Of a stretch of 64,000 nt of DNA, positions 33,910 through 43,685 are shown one piece after another (the stretch's first letter is position 1; each line of letters begins with the position of its first letter). The stretch is taken from contig JAJTUQ010000002.1 of the NCBI GenBank assembly GCA_021399445.1, positions 4,712,001-4,776,000 on the forward strand, written 5' to 3'. Source of the DNA: Xylogone sp. PMI_703. Its lineage: Eukaryota; Ascomycota; Leotiomycetes. The notes under the pieces are model-generated. The model did not search any database. It worked only from the letters and a program-made list of their open reading frames with translations, and was not told the origin of the DNA. The position numbers and the translations under genes are program-made.

Positions 33910-34110
33910 CTCTGAAGTGCCTAGTTGAACCAAAAGCTGGCCTCAGGAAGGTCAATGATCACAGTATTGCGAAAGTAGCTTGGCGGCTGAGCCGCCCATG
34001 TATAAATGAAGTGCTCGCCCTGAAACTGTAGATCCAAGTTAAGGTCATCTGCAGCTGCTTCTGCCCTTGGCGCTCTCTCCTGATCAGCTCCTGTTAGCCT
34101 TGAACCCAGC

Positions 34111-35438
34111 ATGGCATCTTCGCACGTGGAAAATAGCCGTGATATGCGGCGTCTGCACACAAATGAATTGGAAGTAGGTGTCACAGAGGCAATAAAGCGT
34201 CATGCCACTCGGCATGTAATACCTCAGAAGCCCATCTCTCAAAAGAAGCTGGACTTTGAACATGCAAGACCGAGATGGCTAAGAGAAATGGCTGGTGAGG
34301 CTATGGGAGTTTTCTTCTACGTGTATGTATCAATGCCACCACAATAGAGAGTTAATAGAAGAGCGAATTGTTACAGCAAACCATTCGCTAAATGATACTT
34401 AGCTATCCCGGAATTGCATCCACGGCATCTTTCTTTTTCAACGGAACAGAGCCGGCCTTTGGATCACTCTTTCAGATCGGTTGGGCCTATGCAATTGGCA
34501 TTGCCTTCGCTATTATAACATGTGGATCTACTAGTGGTGGACATTTTAATCCTGCAATCACAATTTGCTTTGCTATCTGGCAAGGATTTCCGTGGAAAAA
34601 GGTGCCGTATTATATATTTGCTCAGATTCTCGGATCATTCCTTGCTGGGTTGGTCCTAGTTGGGCAATATCATCCACAAATGACCGCCCTTGCTGCCGAA
34701 TTACGATCGAAGGGTGTCAGTCCAAACTCACTGGGTGGCCCAGGGAGTATTCTTTGTTCATTTCCAGCCCCAACGCAGACGAACTATGGATATCTCTTCC
34801 TCATTGAATGGTTTGTTGATAGCTATATTGTAAGTCAATCCTAGCCGTCTTCGAAGGATTTTGTAGGCATTTCTATTGTTGGCGGTCTGCAAATTGGAAC
34901 TGTTGTCAACCTAACGTAGGATATATACTAATCTGCGATCTAGGGCATTGTTATCTGGGCAGTGATAGACCCTGCGAATCCATTTATGTGAGCAAACTTC
35001 CCAAAGACATGATCTCCTGCGGATAGTAGAAATCGGCTAACGCTGCGTAGAACTCCATCTGCTGCACCATGGGTTATTGGGCTTGCATATGCAAACATGG
35101 TGTGGGGTTTTGCTGATATAACGATAGCAACCAACTTGGCTCGTGATCTTGGTACCCGTATAGTTGCAGCGATATTTTTCGGTGGTGACGCTTTTGGTAA
35201 ATATGCGGCAATTGCAATTCTTGTTAACATTCCTGCTACGTTCTTTGCGACTGTAGTATATGAGATTATTCAGAGGGATAGTTTTGCAATTATTGCAAAG
35301 GGACATAACGTCCATGAAGATGGAGATGACGGACTAATGGGTCACTTGACTAAAACCGGAACTTTATCACAGCAGATAACTAGCAACACGCAAGTAGGTA
35401 GTAACGGGGGATATAAATCCGAGACTTCTCCGGTGTAG
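34111..35438 (+). CDS. Aquaglyceroporin/aquaporin (MIP family) with NPA and NLA boxes
   Basis: Four exons (34111-34322, 34403-34829, 34944-34987, 35051-35438) encode 356 aa. A long polar N-tail of about 55 residues precedes six membrane helices. The loop-B box is GHFNPAI (Asn120-Pro121-Ala122). The loop-E box reads TNLARDLGTR (Asn256-Leu257-Ala258), so the usual NPA is NLA, as in yeast Fps1-type glycerol channels. The following Arg of the selectivity filter is kept. Helix 6 (YAAIAILVNIPATFFATVVYEI) and a cytosolic tail end the protein. It is expected to pass water and/or glycerol across the plasma membrane. Introns are 80, 114 and 63 nt. Confidence 0.92.
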
Positions 35439-36089
35439 AGGGAGCATTTCGTCAAAATCAGGGCAAATACGAGTGTGTAGAAGCCGACATAAAGTTGTTC
35501 GACGGATTGCGGTTAGCTAGACATGGAAATATGGAAGATCAAACACGTAATATAAACAGATTTGAATTTCTTTTACCCAACCAACCTTTGCTTTGAAATG
35601 TAATTGTGATTCTGGAGATGAGGCGAGACTGATGATCTAGTATCGGTGAAGCGTAGTTGCTTCTCCAATATATCAAAATATGGCTATCTCAAACTGTGTT
35701 ATAGGGAGATACCTTCTGTTCTGAAACCAAATAAACGTAACCAGGATGGTGTACATGAAGGAAGGGTCGAGTTTGTTGCGGAATCATACGTGTACTAGCG
35801 CGATTTCAGCCTTATCACGTGGTAACACAAGGCTGCATCCTTAAAAGCGGGGTTGGAGGGGCAGCAGGGTCAAAACGCATCTCGGTTCCTTCGCTGCAAT
35901 CTGCACGAGAAATTCTCCGCCTTCTAAAGCTGGGCCGTTGCCGATCCTTGGGCAGCTCGATATGGATATGCTAGAATTAGCGGATAAGTATCTTAGATAG
36001 TGCTTTTGCAGACCCAAAGCAGTGAATGGTCTGGTATTGACATTTCAAGACCACCTGCTATATCTCCGCATTGGGGATTTCTTCCCATT
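35439..36089. other. Intergenic region upstream of PRMT5
   Basis: Contains the aquaglyceroporin 3' UTR and the PRMT5 promoter. A CACGTG core lies at 35816-35821 in TTATCACGTGGTAA. The PRMT5 frame stays open upstream to about 36000 without an ATG, so a further 5' exon cannot be excluded. Confidence 0.45.
35812..35825. promoter_or_regulatory. E-box TTATCACGTGGTAA upstream of PRMT5
   Basis: A near-perfect 14-bp palindrome centred on CACGTG, about 265 bp upstream of the proposed PRMT5 ATG. Its function is inferred from similarity to bHLH sites. Confidence 0.35.
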
Positions 36090-38718
36090 ATGACTTCAAC
36101 TCAGCAAAATCCTGGCATAGATGAAGATATGTCAACATTGTTAGATGATTATATACCTACCTTCTATGTCGGTCATCATGAGTCTGCTAGAACTTACCCC
36201 ATTACTGAAGTAGTATTACGGCGAGCGCAAGATGCCGGAGTACGTCAATTCCTGCCCATCTGCAGATAGATGCTAATTTTAATAGTATGATATGATAACT
36301 AGTCCCATAACAACTCCATATTTTCAATCCAGAGTTCTTCTTCTCATATCATCCCAGCTTTCTAGCGACTCCACCCAGATTCCAACAGCCAATTCCTCCC
36401 GGAGTAGTCCGCCGGCTCCAATCATATCCCCTCTTACTCCTGAAGATACACATCTGGCTCCAGGGGATGTTGTCTCTCAGCTTATTGCCTATTCTAGTCC
36501 TTGGATAGATCTGTGTTCTCCAGACCCTTTAATTGCTAATATCTCCCGTCAAGTCCTGAATATGGAAATAGCATATGCATCATTCTGCGGTATCGGAAAT
36601 GTTATAATACCGGGGCCAAGATCAGGTGGTTCTTTGGATAATACTGGGCTTATGCAGTATGCTCGTGCTATTCAGGAGGCTCTTACAATTGGTACTTATA
36701 TTCAGTTTTCGTTGCAAATACCAATGTTTGGCAATGAGGGTGAAAGGGCCACGACAGGAGATCTGCTGCCACTTACAAGGGAAGGATACCTGTCAGATAA
36801 GATTGACACGAACCAGGAAATCCAACTGTTCCAGACTTGGGATGAATGGAATTTGATTCGGAGCGTTTGTAAATATAACTCAAGACTTTCAGTAGGTAAG
36901 AAGATAATACAACTATTTTATTTCATTTTCTGGTGGATTCGAGAACAATATAGAACTGAGTTCTAGACGTCAAAATCTCCTAATATTCTTCTCCATCTGC
37001 CGTCAGAATCGAGAAGAAGCACTGACGTTAGATGTTTGTAGCCCTTGGACTTCCACGTCAACTGCCAACCTCAGCTTTGCAGTCACGATGGTTCGCTGAA
37101 CCATTGCGGCTTCTTCAGTTTACCACTTCGACTTTTTTAAAGAACAAAGGTGGACATCCAGTACTTAGTAAAGCACACCAGGGCTTGATATCTCGTTACA
37201 TGCGACTAAAACAGCCGCCATGGCTTCTTCTCTGCGATGTAGGCCATATTCCGGGTCTGGATGACTTTATCACCGCTACGGTGAAAGTGGACAGCCTCAC
37301 AATAGACTCTACCACTGACACATCGCAATCTCCAACCCCGGCAGAATCTGTGGAGCAGGCAAAATCACAGGCTAGAATCAAGGATCTTACTGCGCATCTT
37401 GTATACATGAGATATTTACAGAGGCATCAGCCACCACGAACACCGATTGAAAAATTTGGAACAGGATATCAAGACTATTTGCAAGCGCCTCTACAACCTT
37501 TAGCAGATAATCTCGAGTCCGTCACATATGAAGTGTTTGAGAAGGACCCTATTAAATATGATTGGTATGAACGTGCGATAGCCCAAGCTCTTTCAGATTG
37601 GGCTTCCCAGCAGAAGCCGACTTCAAGTCCCTCAGGGGCTATTGTGATAGCCGTAACAGGCGCAGGCCGAGGTCCTTTGGTGACACGCGCCCTACGGGCT
37701 AGTGAAACGACCGGTGTGAAAGTCGAGGTTTGGGCCGTTGAGAAGAATCCCAACGCATATGTTCTTCTCCAGAAGCATAATGCAGAAGATTGGGCAGGAG
37801 CCGTAAATGTGGTCAAAAGCGATATGCGTGCGTGGAAAGGACCAACTCGCGAAAATACGAATGTCGGTCAAACAACACACGGAAATGTTGACATAATAGT
37901 GTCTGAGCTGCTTGGATCTTTCGCGGACAATGAATTGTCTCCTGAGTGTCTAGATGGGGTGCAACATGTGTTGGCAGTAGATTACGGGATATCAATTCCA
38001 AGCTCGTACACAGCACACCTCACCCCTATTCTGGCACCTCGACTACATGCTGATATATCTCATCGAGCAATAGCAGATGATACCGCAACATCAACACCTT
38101 ATGTCGTGATGTTGCATGCAATAGACTACCTTGCGACGTCTGTACCGGGCTATCCTCGAATTCAGCAGGCCTGGGAATTTGTTCATCCTCTTCCTCAAAG
38201 TGTCCTTACCGTCGCTGAAGCACGAAGAGGAGGAGGCGTCAGTGGAGGAGGAGGCGGTAGCATGGCTGGGGGTGATGGGGCAAATGAACATAACAGTAGA
38301 TATGCACATTTGAAGTTTATATGCAAAGACCGTGGGATTGTGAACGGCCTCGCTGGATATTTTGAGGCTGTTTTATACGACGGTGGCTCTAACAAGGCAG
38401 GCAGGGTTGAACTGAGTACGAGACCCGATACAATTGATGAGAAAAGCAAGGACATGATCTCGTGGTTCCCTATATATTTCCCCTTAAAGGCAAGCCTTGA
38501 ATTGTCATGGTATTATTATATTGCTAATTGGGTTACAGGATCCTCTTTATTTCCCCGACGATGCGGAACTAGAAATTAGTATCTGGAGGCAGACCGATGA
38601 CAGGAAGGTTTGGTACGAATGGGTAGTAGAAGCTTTTGTTATGGTAGGTCCAAATAAACGACTGAGAGTTGGAGTGAGTGATATGTGTACCAGTAGGAAA
38701 GTCGGGTGTTTGATGTGA
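36090..38718 (+). CDS. Type II protein arginine methyltransferase PRMT5 (Skb1/Hsl7)
   Basis: Four exons (36090-36239, 36286-36895, 37042-38489, 38539-38718) encode 795 aa. The N-terminal TIM-barrel-like half contains GHHESARTYPITEVVLRRAQ, YDMITSPITTPYF and LSVALGLPRQLP. The Rossmann part has YEVFEKDPIKYDWYERAI, the SAM-binding GAGRGPLV and VEKNPNAYVLL. The double-E loop SELLGSFADNELSPECLDG carries catalytic Glu542 and Glu551. A C-terminal beta barrel (GLAGYFEAVLYDGG, KVWYEWVVEAF) completes the enzyme. It symmetrically dimethylates arginines of Sm, histone and ribosomal proteins. A Gly-rich insertion (about residues 645-655) interrupts the barrel. The last intron (38490-38538) has a GC donor. 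The start is uncertain because no other in-frame ATG lies upstream in the open frame. Confidence 0.92.
38490..38538 (+). other. GC-AG intron in the PRMT5 gene
   Basis: The exon ends AAG, the intron starts GCAAGC, contains a GCTAAT branch-like element at 38523-38528, and ends TTACAG. Joining at these sites keeps phase 0 and restores FPLK-DPLYFPDD, the conserved barrel sequence. No GT donor nearby preserves the frame and this conservation. Confidence 0.85.
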
Positions 38719-39391
38719 CTGGTATAGCAGGATGGAATTTAATATGAAAGATAAAAAAGTTTATGAAAAGTTTAAAAGATACATTTATTGAGTGTTATGG
38801 GAATTTATTCTTTCTGAATTGTCTCGGTTGAAACTAATCTCACTAGGAAGTCGCAAGATTTTACAACGGCCCAACAATCTAATCTTACCGTATTTGAATG
38901 ACAATCTATAGCTATAAGCCGTTCCCCTATTCAGACCATCCTTCTCTAGAATGTACTATTTTATCTCAGGCTTAATACAGATCGTATCAATATTTTGTTG
39001 AACCGATCTTTGAATTATATATGATACTCCTTTTACTTAACCCAGCAGAGATATTTCTATCGCTAATTCACCCTTGACAGGGCTGGGATAGGACGAGTTA
39101 AACCATTCCTTGGGCATGGTAAGAGGAGGCAAGGGAGGTATAAACATCGAAACTGCATAGCTATGTTGTAAGCTCCTCCTAATGTCAAGGGGGGAAATCA
39201 TCGTAATCTTCTTGACTTCTCGACTCTCGAGGTAAAAGGCCCCCTTTGAACCATCCCAAGTGCCCTCAGTGCTGCTTTTGCATACTGTAGCTTAGGTTTA
39301 ACAACTGGCAAGGTTTCCTAGTATGAAGGACAGGATAATGTACCAGTATTATTTTGGGTCACAGTCAGGTATGATACTTGAAGCCTACTAA
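38719..39391. other. Convergent 3' intergenic region
   Basis: AT-rich spacer between PRMT5 (+) and the UPF0587 gene (-). No other feature is seen. Confidence 0.5.
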
Positions 39392-40085
39392 TTAATTCCT
39401 TCTGATTTCCCATTTCAGATCCTTAATACTAACTTCTTCGCCGGCTTTCTCGTCATAGTCAAACCACTCACCCTCTCCAAGATCAATAGCAGTAAACTTG
39501 CTATTTGATTCAGTACCAGTTGCAAGCCAATCTCCCTAAAATAATTAGAAATGGTTTTCAGACTGTAGTTGAAATGGCATACCTCTGGTTTAAACTCAGT
39601 GAATTCAAGGCCACGACAGTCAAACTCAATAATTTTCTGGCGGGTGGGGGGAGAGGCTTGCTGATACGGCGCAGGGGGTCCCTTTATAGTCGCTGATGAT
39701 TCTCTCTATATGAAATGGATCAGCTGGTTAATTGAAATATTATGTGTGTATAGATATGTTACCTTGCAGGACTTGCATTTCCAAACAAAATTGGCTTCTC
39801 CACGACTGCCACTGATTTCATTGGTTTCCTTTAAGTATGTTAGTTGTAGATATGTGAATTTCCTCATAATGGAAGACATACAAATCGGCTTACTCCAACA
39901 AAGTTTGGGTGTATATCTCGACATGAAGTGCATTGGACCTTGAAGGTGTACCAGAACGGATTCTCCTCTGTGTCATCAGGCCGCAGATCGGTCACACTAA
40001 TCGATTCATTTAATAAAGAAAATACGACTATACATATATACTTTACGTACCCGTTGAGGTCTGCAGTCAGAGTTAATGCAAGCAT
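39392..40085 (-). CDS. UPF0587/DUF866 CXXC zinc-binding protein
   Basis: Five exons, 40085-40051, 39996-39882, 39828-39763, 39705-39583 and 39535-39392, encode 160 aa. Start MLALTLTADLNGVTDLRPDD, then NPFWYTFKVQCTSCRDIHPNFVGV, GSRGEANFVWKCKSCKRESSA and KIIEFDCRGLEFTEFKPEGDW are the conserved blocks of this family (human C1orf123/CZIB, plant and yeast homologues). Two CXXC pairs (Cys34/Cys37 and Cys68/Cys71) form one zinc site. The biochemical role is not settled, though the human protein binds zinc. Introns are only 47-57 nt, giving four introns in a 160-codon gene; no single exon is recognisable on its own. It is divergent from the PPR-like gene, with about 180-220 bp between starts. Confidence 0.92.
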
Positions 40086-40303
40086 CACTTCAATTTGCGC
40101 TATGGGATTGTTGATGTCTGTCTACTTTGGAGGGGAAGGTGGGGCAGCATTGAGCTTGCAGTACAGTGACCATGCCTAAAAGCAGCACTGTTCGCGAAAG
40201 TCATTCGATCGGGCGTTCATGCGACCTTATTGTCTAAACAGTATCTCATCACCGGCTACAATTGAGATCTAGAGCTCTTCGAATACCTCGGCATGCCTCG
40301 ATA

Positions 40304-42589
40304 ATGCAAGCTATCTGGTCTCGAGCTGCGCAGGGGCGGTCCTGCCGTTGTAGCTCCTGTCTCCATGCTGCAACGATAACAGCTCGAAGAACCACAACTG
40401 CCGCCAGCAGACGACGACTGCGTATTGGAGACCTGTTCACAGCTTGTTATTCCACGATCCTAGCTACTGCTGCTGTAGCCGACTCGAAGATAAAAGATGA
40501 CAGAATGAGAGAATGGGATCGAGCGATTGAAGAAGCAAAAATCTGGACGCCTGGCCACAATGAGTCTGCTGGGAAACAATATAAATTGAATGAATCGGAG
40601 GCCAATCAATTTGGAGGGCCATTCCTGATAACTGGTACCGACCGAGTTGCTAATAGAAACAACAATCCCGCGAATATTTTTAATTCGAGTGCTTGGGGAA
40701 TACCGCCGGTCAAATTGAGGGACTCTCTCTTGAGCCAATTGAGAAACCTAGATGCACAATTGAAACTAGTGGCACCTAGTCAAACTTTACAGAATGCTTC
40801 TCGTCCAATTAGTACAGATCCAGAACTTGAGATACTGTTACATGAGGGCCACCAAGAAGAACTAAAACGGGGTCCAAAGAGACTCTTCAATCTAGAAAAG
40901 GTGGAGTTAATGGTTGCGGAACTGGTACACAGCTTATTAGAGCATATATCTTCGAATAAGGGACGCAAGAAGCTATCTTTACCAGCAAGGGACATGCTAG
41001 ATCGAATTTCAGTGCTCCAGATGGGTCAAATACGACTACCTAAGTATTCAATAAACACTCATTGTGCCCACGATGAGAGCCAGGATCTAAACAGAGCTAT
41101 ATGGGACTGTTTCAAAAGTGGTGGATCCAAGAGAGCTAAAAGCCCAAGTCTTGATCTTTTGTTATCAAAGATATGTTACAACTTGCTTGTTTCGGCCGCC
41201 CTGCCCAATATTGCAACATACAATATCCTAATTATCTGTTTGACGAAAGCGAAAAAGCATGATATTACACAGACAGTCATAGACTCATTTTTCCACGGCA
41301 GCCAGTTCAAGCCTACACCAAGAACTATGTGTGCAATTCTTGATCATTATGCAGCAAAGAAAGACAGAGTAGGATTTCGGGCTACAATACAACGCATGAG
41401 AGGTGCTAATGGAGATATGCGAATTAAGAGACAAGTGGTGTATAACTTGTGGCGTAAGCCTGTGCAGTTATGGGCAGCTACAAATAAGGTTATACACAGA
41501 GGCGTGTACTTGATTGAGAAAGCTTCCCGCACCACTGAAGTATTTGATTCTCTGATTAGGGGCTCCCTCCAACTAATGGGGCTGAGGCACGCAGTCCGAT
41601 ATATTCGGGCGGCGATGCGAGCTGGTTGTGAGATCAAACCAGCAACGTTCAGAGATGTTGTGATAGCCTGCCTCTCTCGAGTGGATTATAGGGCTGGGAT
41701 ATCTCTGTTGTCTGTCCTCACTCCCTCCACAGAGGGCTCTAATAGGCTAGAAGGGGCTATTTCTCATTCTGCAGAGATACGATATTATTTGCAGATGCTG
41801 CTCAATTTTTTTGGGCTCACTTCCATAACGGCAACAGACCGAATAGCACGCGATATTCCTCAAAGCGGAGTGATATCTCTACTACGCTATTTGCAAATAG
41901 CATCTCTAACAGATGTCGTTAATCGAATATCTTCGGCCATTTCTAGATTGGAGGCAATGGATGCGTCATTTCAGTTCCGTTGGCCTATGCATCCCGATGC
42001 TAGGGGATTATTACAGAGCGGCAATACGCAATCTTCAAGGTCCCTAAGTACCAAGCCACGCTCATCAGAAAATCTAGGCGCAGATATCATTAACTACGCA
42101 CTAGAAATACTAGAAGAAGCAAATATGGTTCGAGAGCAAGCTGAGTGCTCTGAGCGAATGGCTATGCAAGTAGCAATAACGTCAAGAGTTCGGCTTGAGG
42201 AAAAAAGACTTTTGGAGAAGAAGCTCTTGCTGATCTCTCTCAGCTATAGCTTGTTGCCAACAGACTTACAATCCCATTACGACGAGATAGTTCGAATTCA
42301 TAAGATAAGAAGGGCACGTCACAGGTTAGATCTTCTCTCACAGCTCCATCATGGAAAGATACCTCTCTTGGATAACGAGAATGAGAGTTGTACTGTAGAG
42401 CAGAGGATGGTGCCGTATCTACAAGCGCCTGAAACACTGGCGACTGGTATTAATGCAAGACTAGCCCCCGAAACGGAAGCGCAAGCTCAACGGTTCAGTA
42501 CACCTAGGCAGGATGTTGGGCTTCCACAACATTGGAAGCGCGAGGGCCACAAGTTCTTTGATTCTAGTCAACCTGATATAGCGGGATGA
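40304..42589 (+). CDS. PPR-like mitochondrial protein, specific function unknown
   Basis: An intronless gene, 761 aa from this start or 775 aa from an ATG at 40262. MQAIWSRAAQGRSCRCSSCLHAATITARRTTTAASRRR-type N-termini, rich in Arg, Ser and Ala with few acids, predict a mitochondrial presequence. I split that region here only to show its composition; the Cys pair RCSSC is typical of a group of fungal mitochondrial proteins. The middle (about residues 300-460) has degenerate helical repeats such as TYNILIICLTKAKKHD and TMCAILDHYAAKKDRVG, in the style of pentatricopeptide repeats. These bind organellar RNA. The C-terminal 200 residues contain a coiled coil (LEEANMVREQAECSERMAM, RLEEKRLLEKKLL). 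A role in mitochondrial mRNA processing or translation is inference. The start is ambiguous; 40304 fits the family start MQA better. Confidence 0.75.
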   Translation: MQAIWSRAAQGRSCRCSSCLHAATITARRTTTAASRRRLRIGDLFTACYSTILATAAVADSKIKDDRMREWDRAIEEAKIWTPGHNESAGKQYKLNESEANQFGGPFLITGTDRVANRNNNPANIFNSSAWGIPPVKLRDSLLSQLRNLDAQLKLVAPSQTLQNASRPISTDPELEILLHEGHQEELKRGPKRLFNLEKVELMVAELVHSLLEHISSNKGRKKLSLPARDMLDRISVLQMGQIRLPKYSINTHCAHDESQDLNRAIWDCFKSGGSKRAKSPSLDLLLSKICYNLLVSAALPNIATYNILIICLTKAKKHDITQTVIDSFFHGSQFKPTPRTMCAILDHYAAKKDRVGFRATIQRMRGANGDMRIKRQVVYNLWRKPVQLWAATNKVIHRGVYLIEKASRTTEVFDSLIRGSLQLMGLRHAVRYIRAAMRAGCEIKPATFRDVVIACLSRVDYRAGISLLSVLTPSTEGSNRLEGAISHSAEIRYYLQMLLNFFGLTSITATDRIARDIPQSGVISLLRYLQIASLTDVVNRISSAISRLEAMDASFQFRWPMHPDARGLLQSGNTQSSRSLSTKPRSSENLGADIINYALEILEEANMVREQAECSERMAMQVAITSRVRLEEKRLLEKKLLLISLSYSLLPTDLQSHYDEIVRIHKIRRARHRLDLLSQLHHGKIPLLDNENESCTVEQRMVPYLQAPETLATGINARLAPETEAQAQRFSTPRQDVGLPQHWKREGHKFFDSSQPDIAG

Positions 42590-43685
42590 GCTCAGTGGGA
42601 TGAACCATGTTGTAGTTTGTTACTACCGAGGGTGGTCTCAAGCCCATCGGTATATGTGAAATAGGGCGCGTCTAGTGTATCTCGTTGGGGATAACGGGAT
42701 ACTTTCGGAAGTCCAAAAATGCAGATAACGTTGTTCAAACTCCGAATAGGGATAAAAGTCACACGAGCATCATCTGTGCGTGTCATGCATCTTGTGTTGG
42801 AATGTAGTGGGGAGTGGGCGCGGCATGGAAACTAGAAAGGGGAAGAGGTCCATTTCCCCTCTCTTGGACTTTTATGCGTAATAATATATAAATTTTCAGC
42901 GCAGATGCAGTGCAGTACTGTACAGTCTTACTTGCATTTCAATAAAATTATTGGAAAGCCATGGCGTTGGCTTGATTAGCACGGTGGACCAGAGTTGTTT
43001 TTTACGGTCACGCTGGACTCCGGAATTCTGGGGTACCTTCCGTAGGGGCGTATTTTCACAGTGGACCACGGTACCTCCCTACTCAGGGTCCAAATCACGA
43101 GACGAAAGCCTCTCATTGAAGCTCGGGTTTCCCGATATCTGGTGACTCTCATAGACCCTCCTGGCAGTTGGCAGGTGGCAGATAGTAGGCGGTGAGGGGC
43201 ACAGGGGCAAAAGCGGTAAGGCATAGCAGAAAACCAAGAACGATGGAATTGGCCCAATCAGATGCTCAATTAATTCCACGGTTCAGGTTTGCGACTCCAC
43301 AACCGTCCTCATCATTTTGCAGTTGCGATGCTAACTACGCCTAGTCATGGATCACTTATTCAGCGTGGTTGTAAGTGATTTGCTAATACCCTGAACATTC
43401 GAGCCAGGCAGTTTCTTTAGCCCAGTGATCAACTCAGTCTGTTTTATAATCGTTCACTTAACACATTACACCGCTTGCATGGCTCTTGGATTATCTTGTT
43501 CTCAAAATAGAATGCTGTCCTCTTTTCTGGGCTGCTTCTTATAACACCAAGCCCGCGTTCTCCGCTATCACCGATCGCACTAGTCCTCTGTGTTATCTGA
43601 ACCCTGGCACAACTGTAGCTATTTGGATAGAGCCGTAAGGGCTTGAAAGGACGATAAGGTCAAAGGAGGCCGAGTTCTTCTCATC
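42590..43685. other. Intergenic region upstream of GDE1
   Basis: About 1.1 kb with the PPR-like 3' UTR and the GDE1 promoter. A GTACTGTAC palindrome occurs at 42915-42923. Short frames have no family resemblance. Confidence 0.45.

Larger units (their letters stand above)
31222..34110. other. Long gene-free interval
   Basis: About 2.9 kb between the divergent L26 (-) and aquaglyceroporin (+) genes. Short frames at 32876-33163, 33189-33434 and 33570-33839 have no recognisable domains. It contains the TCACGTGA element near L26, a TACGGAGTA motif at 31810-31818 and a 9-bp tandem at 33888-33909. I see no transposase or RNA gene. Confidence 0.5.

Noticed and set aside
36000..36089. Upstream extension of PRMT5 in the open frame
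   Set aside because: No ATG in this stretch; it would need a GTG start or an unseen exon. I used the first in-frame ATG at 36090.
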